From NCBI RefSeq assembly GCF_025717515.1, contig NZ_JAJIRN010000003.1, positions 310,001-374,000 on the forward strand: 64,000 bases of DNA. Reading direction: 5' to 3'. Under the pieces are notes generated by a model. The model ran no database searches and was not told where the DNA came from. It saw only the letters and a program-made list of their open reading frames with translations. Shown one piece after another: positions 1 through 10,075 of the stretch. Position 1 is the stretch's first letter. Each line of letters begins with the position of its first letter. This DNA is from Roseateles oligotrophus (GTDB taxonomy: Bacteria; Pseudomonadota; Gammaproteobacteria; Burkholderiales; Burkholderiaceae_C). The position numbers and the translations under genes were made by a program.

Positions 1-579
1 GATGAGTCCTTCAATCTGGGGCCTTACCGGGTTACCGGCATCGAAGGTAAATCCGGCAGTTCCGCCAACTCGAAAGAGATCAACGGCGTCAAGACAGAAA
101 ACAAGCGCAGCGGCTTCAGCTTCCGCCTGCTGGGTGGCCCCAGCGGGCTGACCGAGTGGGCGGGCCGCTGCGAAAGTCGTTCACAAGATGTCAGTACCAA
201 GCTGGCTTATGGCATCTCGCAGCAGCAGGGGCGGGGCTTGTTCAGCTGCGTCTGCAGCAGCAAGGACCAGCATGAAGCCACGCTCAGCATCGCCAGCGAC
301 CGCAGCTGGCAAGGCTTGAGTGGCTCAAGCAGCTTGAGTTTGAGCATCGCGGTGGATGGACAGACCTATCGGGTGGCGCGCTATGACGGCAACGGCCAAA
401 CGGTGCCGGCTGACGAACCCTTCTATGGCTACCGTGTTGATGGGGGGAATGGGGCGGTGGCCGCTCTGGGGCTGGCTTATCCGGGCACCGTTTGGCTGCA
501 TGAAAGATTGCCGGCGCCGCAACGCGAGGCGATGACTTGTGCGATCGCCGGCTTGATGCTGCACCGCGGCCCGCAGTAA
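1..579 (+). CDS. C-terminal part of an unknown protein, cut by the window edge
   Basis: The frame is open from base 1 to a TAA at 577-579, so this is the last 192 residues of a longer protein whose start lies outside the window. I do not recognise the family. The visible part is rich in Ser, Gly and polar residues and has three cysteines in the CxC region near position 245 plus one near the end. It has no obvious membrane segment. It converges on the MFS gene at 588 with an 8 bp gap. It could be secreted, but without the N-terminus this is only a guess. Confidence 0.7.
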   Translation, partial: DESFNLGPYRVTGIEGKSGSSANSKEINGVKTENKRSGFSFRLLGGPSGLTEWAGRCESRSQDVSTKLAYGISQQQGRGLFSCVCSSKDQHEATLSIASDRSWQGLSGSSSLSLSIAVDGQTYRVARYDGNGQTVPADEPFYGYRVDGGNGAVAALGLAYPGTVWLHERLPAPQREAMTCAIAGLMLHRGPQ

Positions 580-587
580 GTTCATGG

Positions 588-1787
588 TTAGGCCGGCCGC
601 CTAACCAGCAAAACAAGCAGCGTCAGCAGGCACAGGCCGGCGCCGGCATAGAAGGTGGCTTCGGCACCCCAGCCGTCCCACAGCAGCCCCGCCAAAGCGC
701 TCGCCAGCAGCATGGCCAAGCCGCTGATCAGATTGAAAAAACCATAGGCCGTGCCGCGCAAATGGGCCGGCGCGGTGTCGGCCACCATGGTCGCCAACAG
801 GCCTTGGGTGATGCCCATATGCACGCCCCAGAGCGCCACCCCGCCGCCCAATGCCGCCCAAGCGCTGCTGCTGGCCAGCAGCAAATCGGCCGCCAGCAAG
901 ACCCCCAAGCCCAAGCCCAGCATGGCGCTGTGGCTGACCCGGTCGGACAGCTTTCCGAAGGGGTAGGCGCTGGCCGAATAGACCAGATTCATCGCCACCA
1001 TCACCAGTGGAATAGTCGCCAGGGGCAGGCCGGTTTGCTGTGCCCGCAGCACCAGAAACGCCTCGCTGAAACGCGCCAGCGTGAACAATCCACCGATCGC
1101 AACCACCCACCAATAGGCCGGGGAGAGCTGGCGCAGATTGGCCCGGCTGATCGGATTGAGGCGTTTTTTACCGGCACTGCTTCGGGGCTCATGCACGCCG
1201 AATGCCAGCAAGGCGACCGCCATGGCGGCAGGAATCACCGCCACCCAGAACACCGCGCGAAAGTCGTTCGCCCACAGCAGCATCAAGCCCACGCCGAGCA
1301 GCGGCCCGAGCACCGCGCCGATCGAGTCGAGCGCTTGGCGCAGCCCGAAGGCCGCACCGCGCAAGCCCGGTGGCGCGAGATCGGCCACCAGCGCGTCGCG
1401 CGGCGCGCCCCGAATGCCCTTGCCGACCCGGTCGGTGAGGCGCGCCGCGACGACCCAGCCGACGCCGCTGGCAAGCGCGAAGACGGGTTTGGTCGCCGCG
1501 CCCAGGCCATAGCCCAACAATGCCAAGCCTTTGCGGCGCCCGAGGTAGTCACTCAAGGCGCCGGAAAAGACCTTGACGATCAGGGCTGTGGCCTCGGCTG
1601 CCCCCTCAATCAGCCCTACCGTGAAGGCCGAGGCGCCCAAGCTGCCGACCATGAACAGCGGCAACAGGCTGTGGATCATCTCGGACGACACATCCATCAA
1701 CAGGCTGACGAAGCCGAGCAGCCAGATGGCGGCGGGCAGTTGCGCGCGCGCGCTCGTCGGAGAAGTCGGACCAGAATCATGCTGCAT
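588..1787 (-). CDS. MFS transporter
   Basis: A 399-residue major facilitator protein with about twelve hydrophobic segments, acting as a secondary transporter in the inner membrane. The loop after helix 2 carries the MFS-like motif SDYLGRRKG, and DRVGKGIRGAPRDAL follows helix 4. An arrangement like this is seen in a subgroup of uncharacterised exporters. I chose the ATG at 1787 because the upstream alternative (GTG at 1829) would overlap the stop of the hydrolase gene. It lies downstream of the kinase and hydrolase genes on the same strand and is probably co-transcribed with them. The substrate cannot be read from the sequence. Confidence 0.88.
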   Translation of the reverse strand: MQHDSGPTSPTSARAQLPAAIWLLGFVSLLMDVSSEMIHSLLPLFMVGSLGASAFTVGLIEGAAEATALIVKVFSGALSDYLGRRKGLALLGYGLGAATKPVFALASGVGWVVAARLTDRVGKGIRGAPRDALVADLAPPGLRGAAFGLRQALDSIGAVLGPLLGVGLMLLWANDFRAVFWVAVIPAAMAVALLAFGVHEPRSSAGKKRLNPISRANLRQLSPAYWWVVAIGGLFTLARFSEAFLVLRAQQTGLPLATIPLVMVAMNLVYSASAYPFGKLSDRVSHSAMLGLGLGVLLAADLLLASSSAWAALGGGVALWGVHMGITQGLLATMVADTAPAHLRGTAYGFFNLISGLAMLLASALAGLLWDGWGAEATFYAGAGLCLLTLLVLLVRRPA

Positions 1788-1815
1788 AGGCTTGTCCAGT
1801 GAATTGCGTCGCGGC

Positions 1816-2850
1816 TCACCAAGCCGCACGGGCCTTGGCCAAGGGAATCGAGAACTCGCATGGCTCCGGCAACTCGCCCCGCAGCCATGCGGCGATGACC
1901 TGGATCTGCCTGCGGTCCGACAGCATAGGCGTGTGGCCGGTGGCGGGGATATGCGCGAGGGTCAGGTCTTGCAAGCGCTGCATGCGGCCGAGGGTGGCGG
2001 CCTGCAAGGCATCGGAGTCCATGCCATGCAGCAGCAACAAAGGGCATTGCAGGGCGCGGAAGCTGTCCCATTGGGCCAGTGCTTGGTTCGCCTCGGCACG
2101 GTAGGCCTGCAAGGCGCGTGGGTCGACTCTGTAGATGCGGCCGGCGTTCTCGTCCGACCAGCGGGTTTGGTGCCACGCCAGGAAGTGGCGAATCTCATCG
2201 CTGACCGGGCCATCATTTTTCTGCGCCGCACCGACCCGCCGCATGATGTCCCCGGGCGAGCGGAACACATAGAATCGCGCCAGCGTCTCGGCCCGGTATT
2301 GGCGCCGCGCGCGCGGCATCTGCGGCCCGACATCATTGAGAATGAGCCGGCTGATCAGACCGGGTTGGCGCGCCGCCAGTTCCACCGCCACCGTGCCGCC
2401 CATTGAAGAGCCGAGCACGGCGAGCGGCCGGCCGCCCAGATGCGCAATCATCTGGCGCATTTGTTCGACATAGGTCGCGCGCCGGTACTCCTGCTCGTCG
2501 GCCAGCCAACCGGAGCGGCCGCGCCCCAGCCAGTCCATGCAGATGACGCGCCAAGGCTGATTTGCATAACGGCTCAAATCGGCGGCCACAAAGCTGAAGC
2601 GCATGGCGGTGTTTGCGACTCCGCCACAGCACAGCAGCAGGGGCGCATCTTGCGGCCCCCAGTCGGTGTAGAAGACCGGCGTGCTGTAGGGGCGTCGCAT
2701 GCGCCGCGGCACGCCGGATTGCAGCGACAAGGGTTGTTGGTAGTCAAAACTGCCGAATCGGTAGCAGCCGGCAAAGCTCGCGTCCAGGCCTTGCGCGGCC
2801 AATAGCCAGGCCCGCCAAATCTGCTCATGGTCGTCCGCATCAACGCTCAT
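1816..2850 (-). CDS. alpha/beta-fold hydrolase
   Basis: A 344-residue serine hydrolase of the alpha/beta superfamily, probably cytoplasmic since no signal peptide is seen. The nucleophile elbow reads GSSMGG, the oxyanion-side strand reads CMDWLGRGRSG, and a C-terminal His sits in ATGHTPMLSD. An Asp near LLLLHGMDSD is the likely acid. The ATG at 2850 overlaps the end of the kinase gene by 11 bp, which implies translational coupling. The ester or amide substrate is unknown. An unusual N-terminal extension of about 60 residues precedes the hydrolase core. Confidence 0.88.
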   Translation of the reverse strand: MSVDADDHEQIWRAWLLAAQGLDASFAGCYRFGSFDYQQPLSLQSGVPRRMRRPYSTPVFYTDWGPQDAPLLLCCGGVANTAMRFSFVAADLSRYANQPWRVICMDWLGRGRSGWLADEQEYRRATYVEQMRQMIAHLGGRPLAVLGSSMGGTVAVELAARQPGLISRLILNDVGPQMPRARRQYRAETLARFYVFRSPGDIMRRVGAAQKNDGPVSDEIRHFLAWHQTRWSDENAGRIYRVDPRALQAYRAEANQALAQWDSFRALQCPLLLLHGMDSDALQAATLGRMQRLQDLTLAHIPATGHTPMLSDRRQIQVIAAWLRGELPEPCEFSIPLAKARAAW

Positions 2851-5326
2851 CGACGGCCTCGACTTTTTGTTCCTGTTCGCGTTCCCGCTCGCGTTCGCGC
2901 TGGCGCAGCACATCGATCATCACGTTGAAGGTACGTGCCAAACGGCCAATTTCATCCTGCGCCCTGACTGTCACGCTGGCCCGCTCGAAGTCGCCCTGCT
3001 GCAAGGCCTCGGCCGCCCGCGTCAGCGCATGGATGGGCCGCACGATGCTGCGCGAAAACAGCAGGGCAAGGCCCAGGAACAAGAGGCCGACCAGCAAAAC
3101 GCTGAGTGACAAATGGACAAACAAGCGCTGCAGCGGCGCCTCGAAGAGCGCGCGGTCCTCGCTGACGATGACGGTCCAGTCATGGCCCTGCACCGGCGCA
3201 AAGCCGGCAATCTCGGCGCGCTGACTGAGCCCTTCGGCCAGCTCCACATGGCCCGTCTTGTGCTCCGCAATGGCCTTGGCCAGCAAGGGCATGCCGAGGC
3301 TATCGATGCTGTCACGTCGAAAGCGCTGGTCGGCCTGGATCTCGGCCAGAACGTCGGCCTTCAGCGGTGCCAGGCTGCGATACAGCAGCTCGGGGCGCGG
3401 GTGTTGAATCAGCACACCGTCGCCGTCTATCAGCATGCCGACCCGGCGCTCGCCGTCCTGCACCTGATCCAGGATGCGGCCGAAGCTGGCCGCATGCAGC
3501 CGCAGCACCACCACGCCGATGACGGCGCGGCTCTGGTCGAGTACCGGTTCGGCGTAGAACATGCCCGGTGCCCCGGCCGCAGCTCCGACCACGATGCCGG
3601 TCGCAAAAGGCTGGCCCCGCAGCGCCGATTTGAAATACTCGCGGAATCCGAAATTGCGCCCGACCAGGGGGGCTTCGCTGGAGACCCGCACAAGGCCTTG
3701 CCGGTCCATCAGCATGATCAGATGAATATCGCGGTTAGCCGCCGCCAGCCGATTCAGCTTGCGCGTGAGCGTTTGCTGTTGCTCGGCATCGGGCCCGTTC
3801 ATAAAGCGCTCGAAGTCCTCATCGGTGCCGAGCGAGCGGGCCAAATGCTGGCTGTCGCCGATCAGCTGCGCCATACGGCCCGCGGTGCTGCGCGCAAGTT
3901 GCTCCAGATTGCGCAACTCGCTGCTGGAGACCGCGTCCAAACTGCTGTTTAGGTTGTAGAGGCCGGTGATCAACATCGGCGCCAAGGCCGTCACCACCAT
4001 GGCCAGCGCTATTTTCACGGCCAGCGGCCACCCAGCCGGGTTGAACAGCCGCCTCAGCCAGCGCCGCAAGCCCAACAGGCCCTGGTGCGGACCTCGGGCC
4101 AAGGCCTGTGCGGCCTCTTTGCCGCCCTGCAAGACTTCACCCGAGCGCAAGGCGTCGCGCAAACTGAGCGAATGTAGCTCGGCAGCGAACAGCCTCGCCT
4201 GCCATTCGGCGACGTCGCGCGGCCGACCTTTGGGGTCTGGCGTCAGGGCCCAGTCCACCGCTTGAAGAAAGCTGTCGCTGAAGCGGCCGCGCCCGAGGTC
4301 CTGTGCCGATGGCATCGCAGTTCGGCCGCTCTGCGCAATGGCCTGGCCCATGCTTTGGGCGGCCTGGGCCAGCATCCAGCGGCTTTCGGCATCCGGCGGG
4401 CGCTTGCCGCTGATCATCCAATACAGCGTGGCGCCAAGCGCGTAGATATCGGTCCACGGGCCTTGCTCGCCAAGGCCATATTGCTCGATCGGCGCATAGC
4501 CCGGCGTGACCACCACGGCGTCCTGATCGCTGAGCGTCAGCGTCCGTGCGGCCGAGCCGAAGTCCAACAGCACCAGGCGGCCGTCTGCCTTGCGCAACTG
4601 CAGGTTGTCGGGTTTGATGTCGCGGTGCAGAAAGCCGGCCGCATGCACCACCGACAAACCGTCCAGCAAGGGCAGCAGCAGGCGCGCTAATTGCCGCTCA
4701 CCGAGTGTTTGGTGGCGCGGCCACCAACTCTTGAGCGACTCGCCGCGCTCGTACTCCAGCACCATATAGGCGGTGTCGTGGGCCTCGAAGAATCGCGCCA
4801 CGCGGACGATGTTCGGATGGCGAAAGCTTGCCAGCGTGCGCGCCTCGACGAGAAAGTTTTCCAGGCCCTGCCGATAGCGCTCGCGGTGCACGCTGGCGTT
4901 GGGCGAGACACCATGGGTCGAGGACCGGAAGGCAATTTCTTCGGGCAGGTATTCCTTGACGGCCGTCAGCGCGTCGAGGTGCACATCGGTCGCCAGATAG
5001 GTGATGCCGAAGCCGCCTTGGCCGAGCACCGCGTCGATGCGGTATTCATGTAGGCGAAAACCCACCGGCAGCGCAATCGCGTGGCCTTTTGGCAAGGGCG
5101 GCAGGGGCGGAAAATTCGACCCGGCCCGACGCGCATCCACCGCCGGGCCAAGCGCTGCGATCTGGGTGGCCAAGCGGGGTCTGATGATGACGGTCGCATC
5201 GTCCTGCGGTGCCGGTGAGGGCAGAACCACGGTGGCGTCCGGATCGGCCGTGCCCGAGCGCGGGCGAATCACGGTTCGATCGGCATCATCGTCAGCAGGT
5301 TCGCCGGAGCTTGGCTGTGCGCCCAT
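2840..5326 (-). CDS. Hanks-type Ser/Thr kinase with C-terminal Cache sensor and HAMP domain
   Basis: An 828-residue membrane protein. Residues 1-90 are low-complexity and contain three TVI/TVV-type threonine motifs (TVIRPR, TVVLP, TVIIRP). The kinase domain (about 95-380) has the glycine loop GQGGFG, Lys124, HRDIKPDN and DFG, so it should be active. A first membrane helix lies near 436-457. A periplasmic region of about 270 residues resembling a double-Cache sensor follows (FGFREYFKSALRGQPF, IGVVVLRLHAASFGRIL). Then come a second helix (about 735-757), a HAMP domain (SIVRPIHALTRAAEALQQGDF) and a Glu/Arg-rich tail. Usually HAMP passes a signal to a domain after it; here nothing follows, so the signal must act back on the N-terminal kinase. 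The role is inferred. Confidence 0.92.
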   Translation of the reverse strand: MGAQPSSGEPADDDADRTVIRPRSGTADPDATVVLPSPAPQDDATVIIRPRLATQIAALGPAVDARRAGSNFPPLPPLPKGHAIALPVGFRLHEYRIDAVLGQGGFGITYLATDVHLDALTAVKEYLPEEIAFRSSTHGVSPNASVHRERYRQGLENFLVEARTLASFRHPNIVRVARFFEAHDTAYMVLEYERGESLKSWWPRHQTLGERQLARLLLPLLDGLSVVHAAGFLHRDIKPDNLQLRKADGRLVLLDFGSAARTLTLSDQDAVVVTPGYAPIEQYGLGEQGPWTDIYALGATLYWMISGKRPPDAESRWMLAQAAQSMGQAIAQSGRTAMPSAQDLGRGRFSDSFLQAVDWALTPDPKGRPRDVAEWQARLFAAELHSLSLRDALRSGEVLQGGKEAAQALARGPHQGLLGLRRWLRRLFNPAGWPLAVKIALAMVVTALAPMLITGLYNLNSSLDAVSSSELRNLEQLARSTAGRMAQLIGDSQHLARSLGTDEDFERFMNGPDAEQQQTLTRKLNRLAAANRDIHLIMLMDRQGLVRVSSEAPLVGRNFGFREYFKSALRGQPFATGIVVGAAAGAPGMFYAEPVLDQSRAVIGVVVLRLHAASFGRILDQVQDGERRVGMLIDGDGVLIQHPRPELLYRSLAPLKADVLAEIQADQRFRRDSIDSLGMPLLAKAIAEHKTGHVELAEGLSQRAEIAGFAPVQGHDWTVIVSEDRALFEAPLQRLFVHLSLSVLLVGLLFLGLALLFSRSIVRPIHALTRAAEALQQGDFERASVTVRAQDEIGRLARTFNVMIDVLRQREREREREQEQKVEAVDER

Positions 5327-5412
5327 GGCAGAGTTTGATTGGTAGGCAAAAAGATCCGAGCGTGGGGGTCAAGTCTTGCTCGCCTATCTTACTTGCCGGC
5401 TTGGCCGGCCGC

Positions 5413-6792
5413 CTACAAAGTGCCGCCGCTCCAAAGCTCCAGCCCCAAGACCCTGAACATGCCGGCATGGTTGAGCCAGCGGCGCAGCTGTAGCTGCAAT
5501 AAATCCACTTCGACATTCAGGCGCGCATCGCGGGCCTGCAACCAGTCGATGCGGGCAATGCTGCCGACCTGCATGCGCAGCTCGGCCAGAGCTTCGGCCT
5601 GACGGGCCTCGCGCAAACGCAGCTCGGTGGCCAGAAATTGCTGACGCAGGCGCTCGCGCTCAATCATCTGCGCCTCGACCTCGGCCAGGCTTTTGAACAA
5701 GGTCTCACGCAGGCTCAAGGCGGCCAGCTCGAGCTCGGTGTGAGCGCTGGCCTGCTGCAGCTCCAGCCGGCGCCAATCGACCAGCGGCACGGTCAAATTG
5801 GCGGCCAGCGAGGCCAGCGGCTGGCTGAGCCAGTCGCGCCATTCGCTGCCACCGCTGGACAAGCTGGCGCTGAAGCTGAGGCGCGGATAACGTTCCGCCT
5901 GAGCGCCATGCAGGCGTGCCAGCGCCGCATCCACGGCCAGCCTGGCGCGCTGTACATCGGGGCGCTGGGCCAGTACCTCGGCCGGCGCGGCCAAGCGCCA
6001 GGGCGGCGGCTCCATGCCGGGCAGCTGCGCTTGCGACAAGATCGGGCCGGGCGGCGCCTGGTCGAGCAGCAGCGCGAGCTGATTGCTTTGCAGCTGCGCA
6101 TCGGCCTTCAAATCACTCAGGCGAAGCTGGGCCGATTGCAAGGTTGCGGCCGCCTTGTCGACCTCGATCGGCAGCATCTTGCCCTCGCGGACCCGCAGAC
6201 CGGTGATCTCCAAGGCCTCCTGGGAGTGACGCGCCTGCTCGGTCGCCAATGGTTGCTGGGCGGCGATGGCGGCCTGTGTCCAATAGCGTTCGGCCACCTG
6301 CGCCAGGATCAGGGCCTTGGCCGCCGCGATGTCGGTGCGGGCGCTTTCGGCTTGGGCCAGTTGGGCGGCGTTCGCATGCGCTAGGCGGCCCCAGAGATCG
6401 ACCTCGTAGCCCAGGCCCGCCGACAGGCCGGCGTTGCTTCGCCAGCCAGGGGTCGAATGCTCAAGCGGGCGGCTGCTGCCGTAGTTCAGGCTCAGACTGG
6501 GCTGCAGGCGCAGGTCGGCCTGGGCCGCTTGGCGCTGCGCCTGCTGCCAGCGCAGGGCGGCTTGCGCGATATCGCGGTTGGCCGCCAAGGCCTGCGTTTG
6601 CAGCGCCGTCAGTTCGGGAGCCAGCCAGCCGACGCTGGCGCTGCCCTCGGTTTGGGCCGGGCCGGCCGACCATGTGGCTGGAAGATCGGAGACCGGCGCG
6701 GGTGGCGGCAGCGCGGTGCTGCAGCCGGCCAAAACGGTCATGGCGGTCATGGCGGTCAGTGAAAGAACTGCCCAATGGGAGTTGGATTGCAT
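5413..6792 (-). CDS. TolC/NodT-type outer-membrane efflux lipoprotein
   Basis: A 459-residue outer-membrane channel. It has a lipoprotein signal with lipobox LAGC, followed by two long Gln/Ala/Leu-rich coiled repeats typical of the OEP family (LAANRDIAQAALRWQQAQRQ, and a second copy near the C-terminus). It starts 4 bp after the macB stop. The ATG at 6792 is preferred over the one at 6816, which would overlap macB by 20 bp and put extra residues before the signal peptide. As the last gene of the macA-macB operon it supplies the exit duct for the tripartite pump. Confidence 0.93.
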   Translation of the reverse strand: MQSNSHWAVLSLTAMTAMTVLAGCSTALPPPAPVSDLPATWSAGPAQTEGSASVGWLAPELTALQTQALAANRDIAQAALRWQQAQRQAAQADLRLQPSLSLNYGSSRPLEHSTPGWRSNAGLSAGLGYEVDLWGRLAHANAAQLAQAESARTDIAAAKALILAQVAERYWTQAAIAAQQPLATEQARHSQEALEITGLRVREGKMLPIEVDKAAATLQSAQLRLSDLKADAQLQSNQLALLLDQAPPGPILSQAQLPGMEPPPWRLAAPAEVLAQRPDVQRARLAVDAALARLHGAQAERYPRLSFSASLSSGGSEWRDWLSQPLASLAANLTVPLVDWRRLELQQASAHTELELAALSLRETLFKSLAEVEAQMIERERLRQQFLATELRLREARQAEALAELRMQVGSIARIDWLQARDARLNVEVDLLQLQLRRWLNHAGMFRVLGLELWSGGTL

Positions 6793-6796
6793 AGAT

Positions 6797-8803
6797 TTAC
6801 TCGCGGGCAAGGGCATCGACCGGGCTCAAGGCCGCGGCGCGGCGCGCCGGCAGGGTGCCGAACAAAAGTCCAACCGCGCTGGAGACGGCGAAAGCGACGG
6901 CCAGGGCCGTCCAACTCACCTGTACCTCCAGCTTCGCCTGGACCGCATTGATGCCTTGTGCGCCCAGCCAGCTCAAGGCCACGCCGACGAGTCCCCCCAG
7001 GCAGCACAGCACCACCGCTTCGATTAAAAACTGCAGGCGCACATCGCCCTGGCGGGCGCCGACGGCCATCCGGATGCCGATCTCGCGGGTGCGCTCCGAC
7101 ACCGACACCAGCATGATGTTCATCACCCCGACGCCGCCGACCAGCAGCGCGATCGCGCCGACGCCGGCAAACAGCGCGGCCATCGCGGCGGTGACATTTT
7201 GAATTTTCTGGAATTCCTCGTCGGCGTTCCAGCTGTCGAAGTCCTCGACGCCGTGTAATGCCTTCAGGCGGTGGATGACCTGCTCGCGCACCTGCGCCGG
7301 CGGCACGCTGAAGTCCAGCATGACGTTGAAGCTGTCGGTGTCCAACTTGGGATCAAGCTTGCGCGCAAAGGTGCTCAAAGGCAGCAGCACCTGGCCGTTA
7401 GAAAACCCGAAGCTGACACCGCCACCGCTGTCAGGGTCGACCACGCCGATGATCGTCATCGGCAGCGCCGCGCCGGCGGCCGAGGGCTGGCCGGGCACTT
7501 CGGCCGTGAGCCCCATCGGGCTCAGCAACAAGGTCTGGCCGAGCGCCGGCTGGCCGGCCTTGAACAAGGCCTTGCGGGCCTTGCCGTCGATGACCACGAC
7601 TTGAGCGCTGCTGGCCTGGTCAAGTTCATTGAAATAGCGGCCCTCGGCCAGCTTGAGCTTGCGTGCCGATAGCGATTGCGCATCGGCGCCGATCGCCGTG
7701 ACGCCGGCATCGCGGGCGCGGTGGCGTGCGGTCAGTTGCATTTCGCGCACCACATTGACATCCTTGACGCCGGGCAAGGCCCGGATCGCGTCCAGTTCGG
7801 ACGGCCGGAACGAGCGCGCCACGGCGCCCGGCGGCAAGGCCGGGTTGCCGCGCCAGACCGGGATGCGGCCGGACAAGAAGCCGCGCACATCCTTCTCGAT
7901 CGAGCCGCGCGCCGCGTCGGTCAGCGCCAGAATGCTGACCACCGAGGCGATGCCGATGCTGATGCCCAGCATGCTCAAGGCGGTGCGCAGCCGGTTGCCG
8001 CGCAGCGCCAACCAAGCCGTAAGAATCGCCTCGCGCCACTGCACCTGCAAACGCCGCAGGCCGCCGGCCTGCTCGGTGCCGGCCAACTCGGCGGGCGCGT
8101 CGGCGGGCAGGCTGTGATTGGCAGGCGTGCCGCTGTCCTTCAGCACGCGGCCGTCTTTCAACTCGATCACGCGCCGCGCATGGGCGGCGACGCTGGGGTC
8201 GTGAGTCACCAGGATGATGGTGTGGCCCTTCTCATTCAGCTCGCCGAGCAGGCGCAGCATCTCGGCGCCGCTGGCTGAGTCGAGCGCACCGGTCGGCTCG
8301 TCGGCCAGGATGATCTGGCCGCCATTCATCAAGGCCCGCGCAATGCTGACGCGCTGCTGTTGGCCGCCGCTGAGCGCGTTGGGGCGGTGGTGCAGGCGGT
8401 CGGCCAGGCCTAGCCTTGTCAGCAGGGCCTCGGCACGCTTGGACCTTGCGTTATTGCCCAGGCCGGCATAGACCGCCGGCAGCGCCGCGTTGGCGCGTGC
8501 GTCGAGATGCGGCAGCAGGTGGTAGCGTTGAAAAATGAAACCGAAGCGCTCGCGCCGCAGTGCCGCCAACTCGTCCGGGCCCAACTGGCTGGCGTCCTGG
8601 CCGCCGATATGGAAGCTGCCATGGGTCGGGTTGTCGAGACAGCCCAGCACATTCATCAAGGTGCTTTTGCCCGAGCCCGACTGGCCGACGATGGCGACAT
8701 ATTCGCCCGCCTCGATGGCCAGGCTGATGCCGTCCAGCGCCGGCACATCGATGTCGCCATGCTGGTAGTGGCGGGCAACGCCGGCCAGCTCGATCAGCGC
8801 CAT
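6797..8803 (-). CDS. macB: MacB-type ABC transporter, fused ATPase and permease
   Basis: A 668-residue type VII ABC transporter. The N-terminal ATPase has Walker [10 protein letters not shown] (40-48), signature LSGGQQQR (144-151) and Walker B ILADE (165-169). The C-terminal half has a first membrane helix near 280, a large periplasmic MacB_PCD-like domain and three more helices ([20 protein letters not shown] and after). MacB works as a mechanotransmission pump that drives periplasmic substrates such as macrolides, peptides or lipids through a TolC channel. The start codon overlaps the macA stop (TAATG). The actual substrate here is not known. Confidence 0.96.
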   Translation of the reverse strand: MALIELAGVARHYQHGDIDVPALDGISLAIEAGEYVAIVGQSGSGKSTLMNVLGCLDNPTHGSFHIGGQDASQLGPDELAALRRERFGFIFQRYHLLPHLDARANAALPAVYAGLGNNARSKRAEALLTRLGLADRLHHRPNALSGGQQQRVSIARALMNGGQIILADEPTGALDSASGAEMLRLLGELNEKGHTIILVTHDPSVAAHARRVIELKDGRVLKDSGTPANHSLPADAPAELAGTEQAGGLRRLQVQWREAILTAWLALRGNRLRTALSMLGISIGIASVVSILALTDAARGSIEKDVRGFLSGRIPVWRGNPALPPGAVARSFRPSELDAIRALPGVKDVNVVREMQLTARHRARDAGVTAIGADAQSLSARKLKLAEGRYFNELDQASSAQVVVIDGKARKALFKAGQPALGQTLLLSPMGLTAEVPGQPSAAGAALPMTIIGVVDPDSGGGVSFGFSNGQVLLPLSTFARKLDPKLDTDSFNVMLDFSVPPAQVREQVIHRLKALHGVEDFDSWNADEEFQKIQNVTAAMAALFAGVGAIALLVGGVGVMNIMLVSVSERTREIGIRMAVGARQGDVRLQFLIEAVVLCCLGGLVGVALSWLGAQGINAVQAKLEVQVSWTALAVAFAVSSAVGLLFGTLPARRAAALSPVDALARE

Positions 8804-9978
8804 TATTTGGAAGCCGAAGCTGCGCTGGCCGCCGAGGCTGCGGCTTCGGCCGACGGCGGCGCCAGCAGCACCTTTTCGCCGACCTTGAGCCCCTCCAGCA
8901 CCTGCGCGCGCGCGCCGTCTTGCAGGCCGACGCGCACCTGGCGCGGCGTCTGCTTGTTGCCGGCCTCGAGCACCTGCACGGTGTAGCGGCCATCTTTGCC
9001 GCGCTCACCCAAGGCCACGATGGGCAGCGTGGGCACCTGCGCCGCACGGCCGGTGACGATGTCGACCTGCACCGTCATGTCGGAAAAGAGCTTGCGCTGC
9101 TGGTTGTCGACTTCGAACAAGACGTTGTAGAACACCGCGTTGGCTGCCCGTTCGGGAATCGGTTGGATCACCCGCACCTTGCCTTCATAACGTTGATCTT
9201 CACCGGCCAAGGTGGCGAAGCGAGCCGCCTGGCCCGCGCGTATCGATTGAATGTCGGACTCGGGCACGCGCGTGCGCACCGTGATGGTGTCCAGATTGGC
9301 CAGCGTCATCATCACCGGCGGCAGCTGGATCGCGATCACCGTCTGGCCCTCCTGGACCGGCAGATTGACCACCGTACCGTCCATCGGTGCGGTGATGCGG
9401 GTGTAGCCCAGAGCCAACTGCTTCTTGGCCAGGTCGGCCTGCAGGCGGGCCAGGGTGGCGGTCTGCCCGCGCACATCGGCTTCCCATTTGGCCAGGTCGG
9501 TGTCGGCCCGCTCGGCCTCGGTCGGCGCGGTGGCGCTGCCCTTCAGCAGGCGTTGCTGGCGCACGACCTCGCGGCGCGCGGCGGCCAGGTCGATCAAGCG
9601 GCTGTCCAGCGCGGCGCGCTGCTGGGCCAGCGAGGCCTCGGCCTGCGCCACATCGCTGCGCGCCAACTCCGGGTCCAGGCTCACGAGCAGATCGCCCTTG
9701 TGGACGTTCTGGCCCAGCTCGACATGCAGTTTCTGCACCTGGCCGCTGACCTGCGCGCCGACATCCACCTTCAGCTTGGCCTGCAGCACGCCGGCGGCTT
9801 GCACGGTTTGCGTGACATCGGCCAGCGTGACGGTGCCGGACGGCGGCGGCGCGGCCTCGGCCGTGGGGTGAGTCAGCTTCCAGCCGATGGCGGCAGCGCC
9901 GCAGATCAGGCCGGCAATCAACCATGCGCGCCAGCGGCGCAACCAGCCGCTGGCGGCCTTTTGTTTTGTAGTCTTCAA
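8803..9978 (-). CDS. macA: MacA-type periplasmic adaptor of the efflux pump
   Basis: A 391-residue HlyD/RND-type adaptor with an N-terminal membrane anchor (WLRRWRAWLIAGLICGAAAIG), a split lipoyl domain (VDVGAQVSGQVQKLHVELGQ ... YTRITAPMDGTVVNLPVQEGQ), a long alpha-hairpin between them and beta-barrel domains after. It bridges MacB to the TolC-like channel. It is the first gene of the three-gene operon. The C-terminus ends in an Ala/Ser-rich tail. The operon has no adjacent dedicated regulator. Confidence 0.95.
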   Translation of the reverse strand: MKTTKQKAASGWLRRWRAWLIAGLICGAAAIGWKLTHPTAEAAPPPSGTVTLADVTQTVQAAGVLQAKLKVDVGAQVSGQVQKLHVELGQNVHKGDLLVSLDPELARSDVAQAEASLAQQRAALDSRLIDLAAARREVVRQQRLLKGSATAPTEAERADTDLAKWEADVRGQTATLARLQADLAKKQLALGYTRITAPMDGTVVNLPVQEGQTVIAIQLPPVMMTLANLDTITVRTRVPESDIQSIRAGQAARFATLAGEDQRYEGKVRVIQPIPERAANAVFYNVLFEVDNQQRKLFSDMTVQVDIVTGRAAQVPTLPIVALGERGKDGRYTVQVLEAGNKQTPRQVRVGLQDGARAQVLEGLKVGEKVLLAPPSAEAAASAASAASASK

Positions 9979-10075
9979 ACTTTGTCCCCGCCCGCTCCAA
10001 AAGAGCGTCCCGCAATATACCTAGGGCAGCGGGCTTGGCGGAGTGCGGGTCGTCATGGGGGGGCGCTTGCGTGGC

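Noticed and set aside
537-1802. Long open frame on the plus strand opposite the MFS transporter gene
   Set aside because: Its product is a compositionally biased Gln/Arg/His/Ala-rich string typical of the antisense of G+C-rich membrane protein genes, with no domain and no ribosome-binding site.
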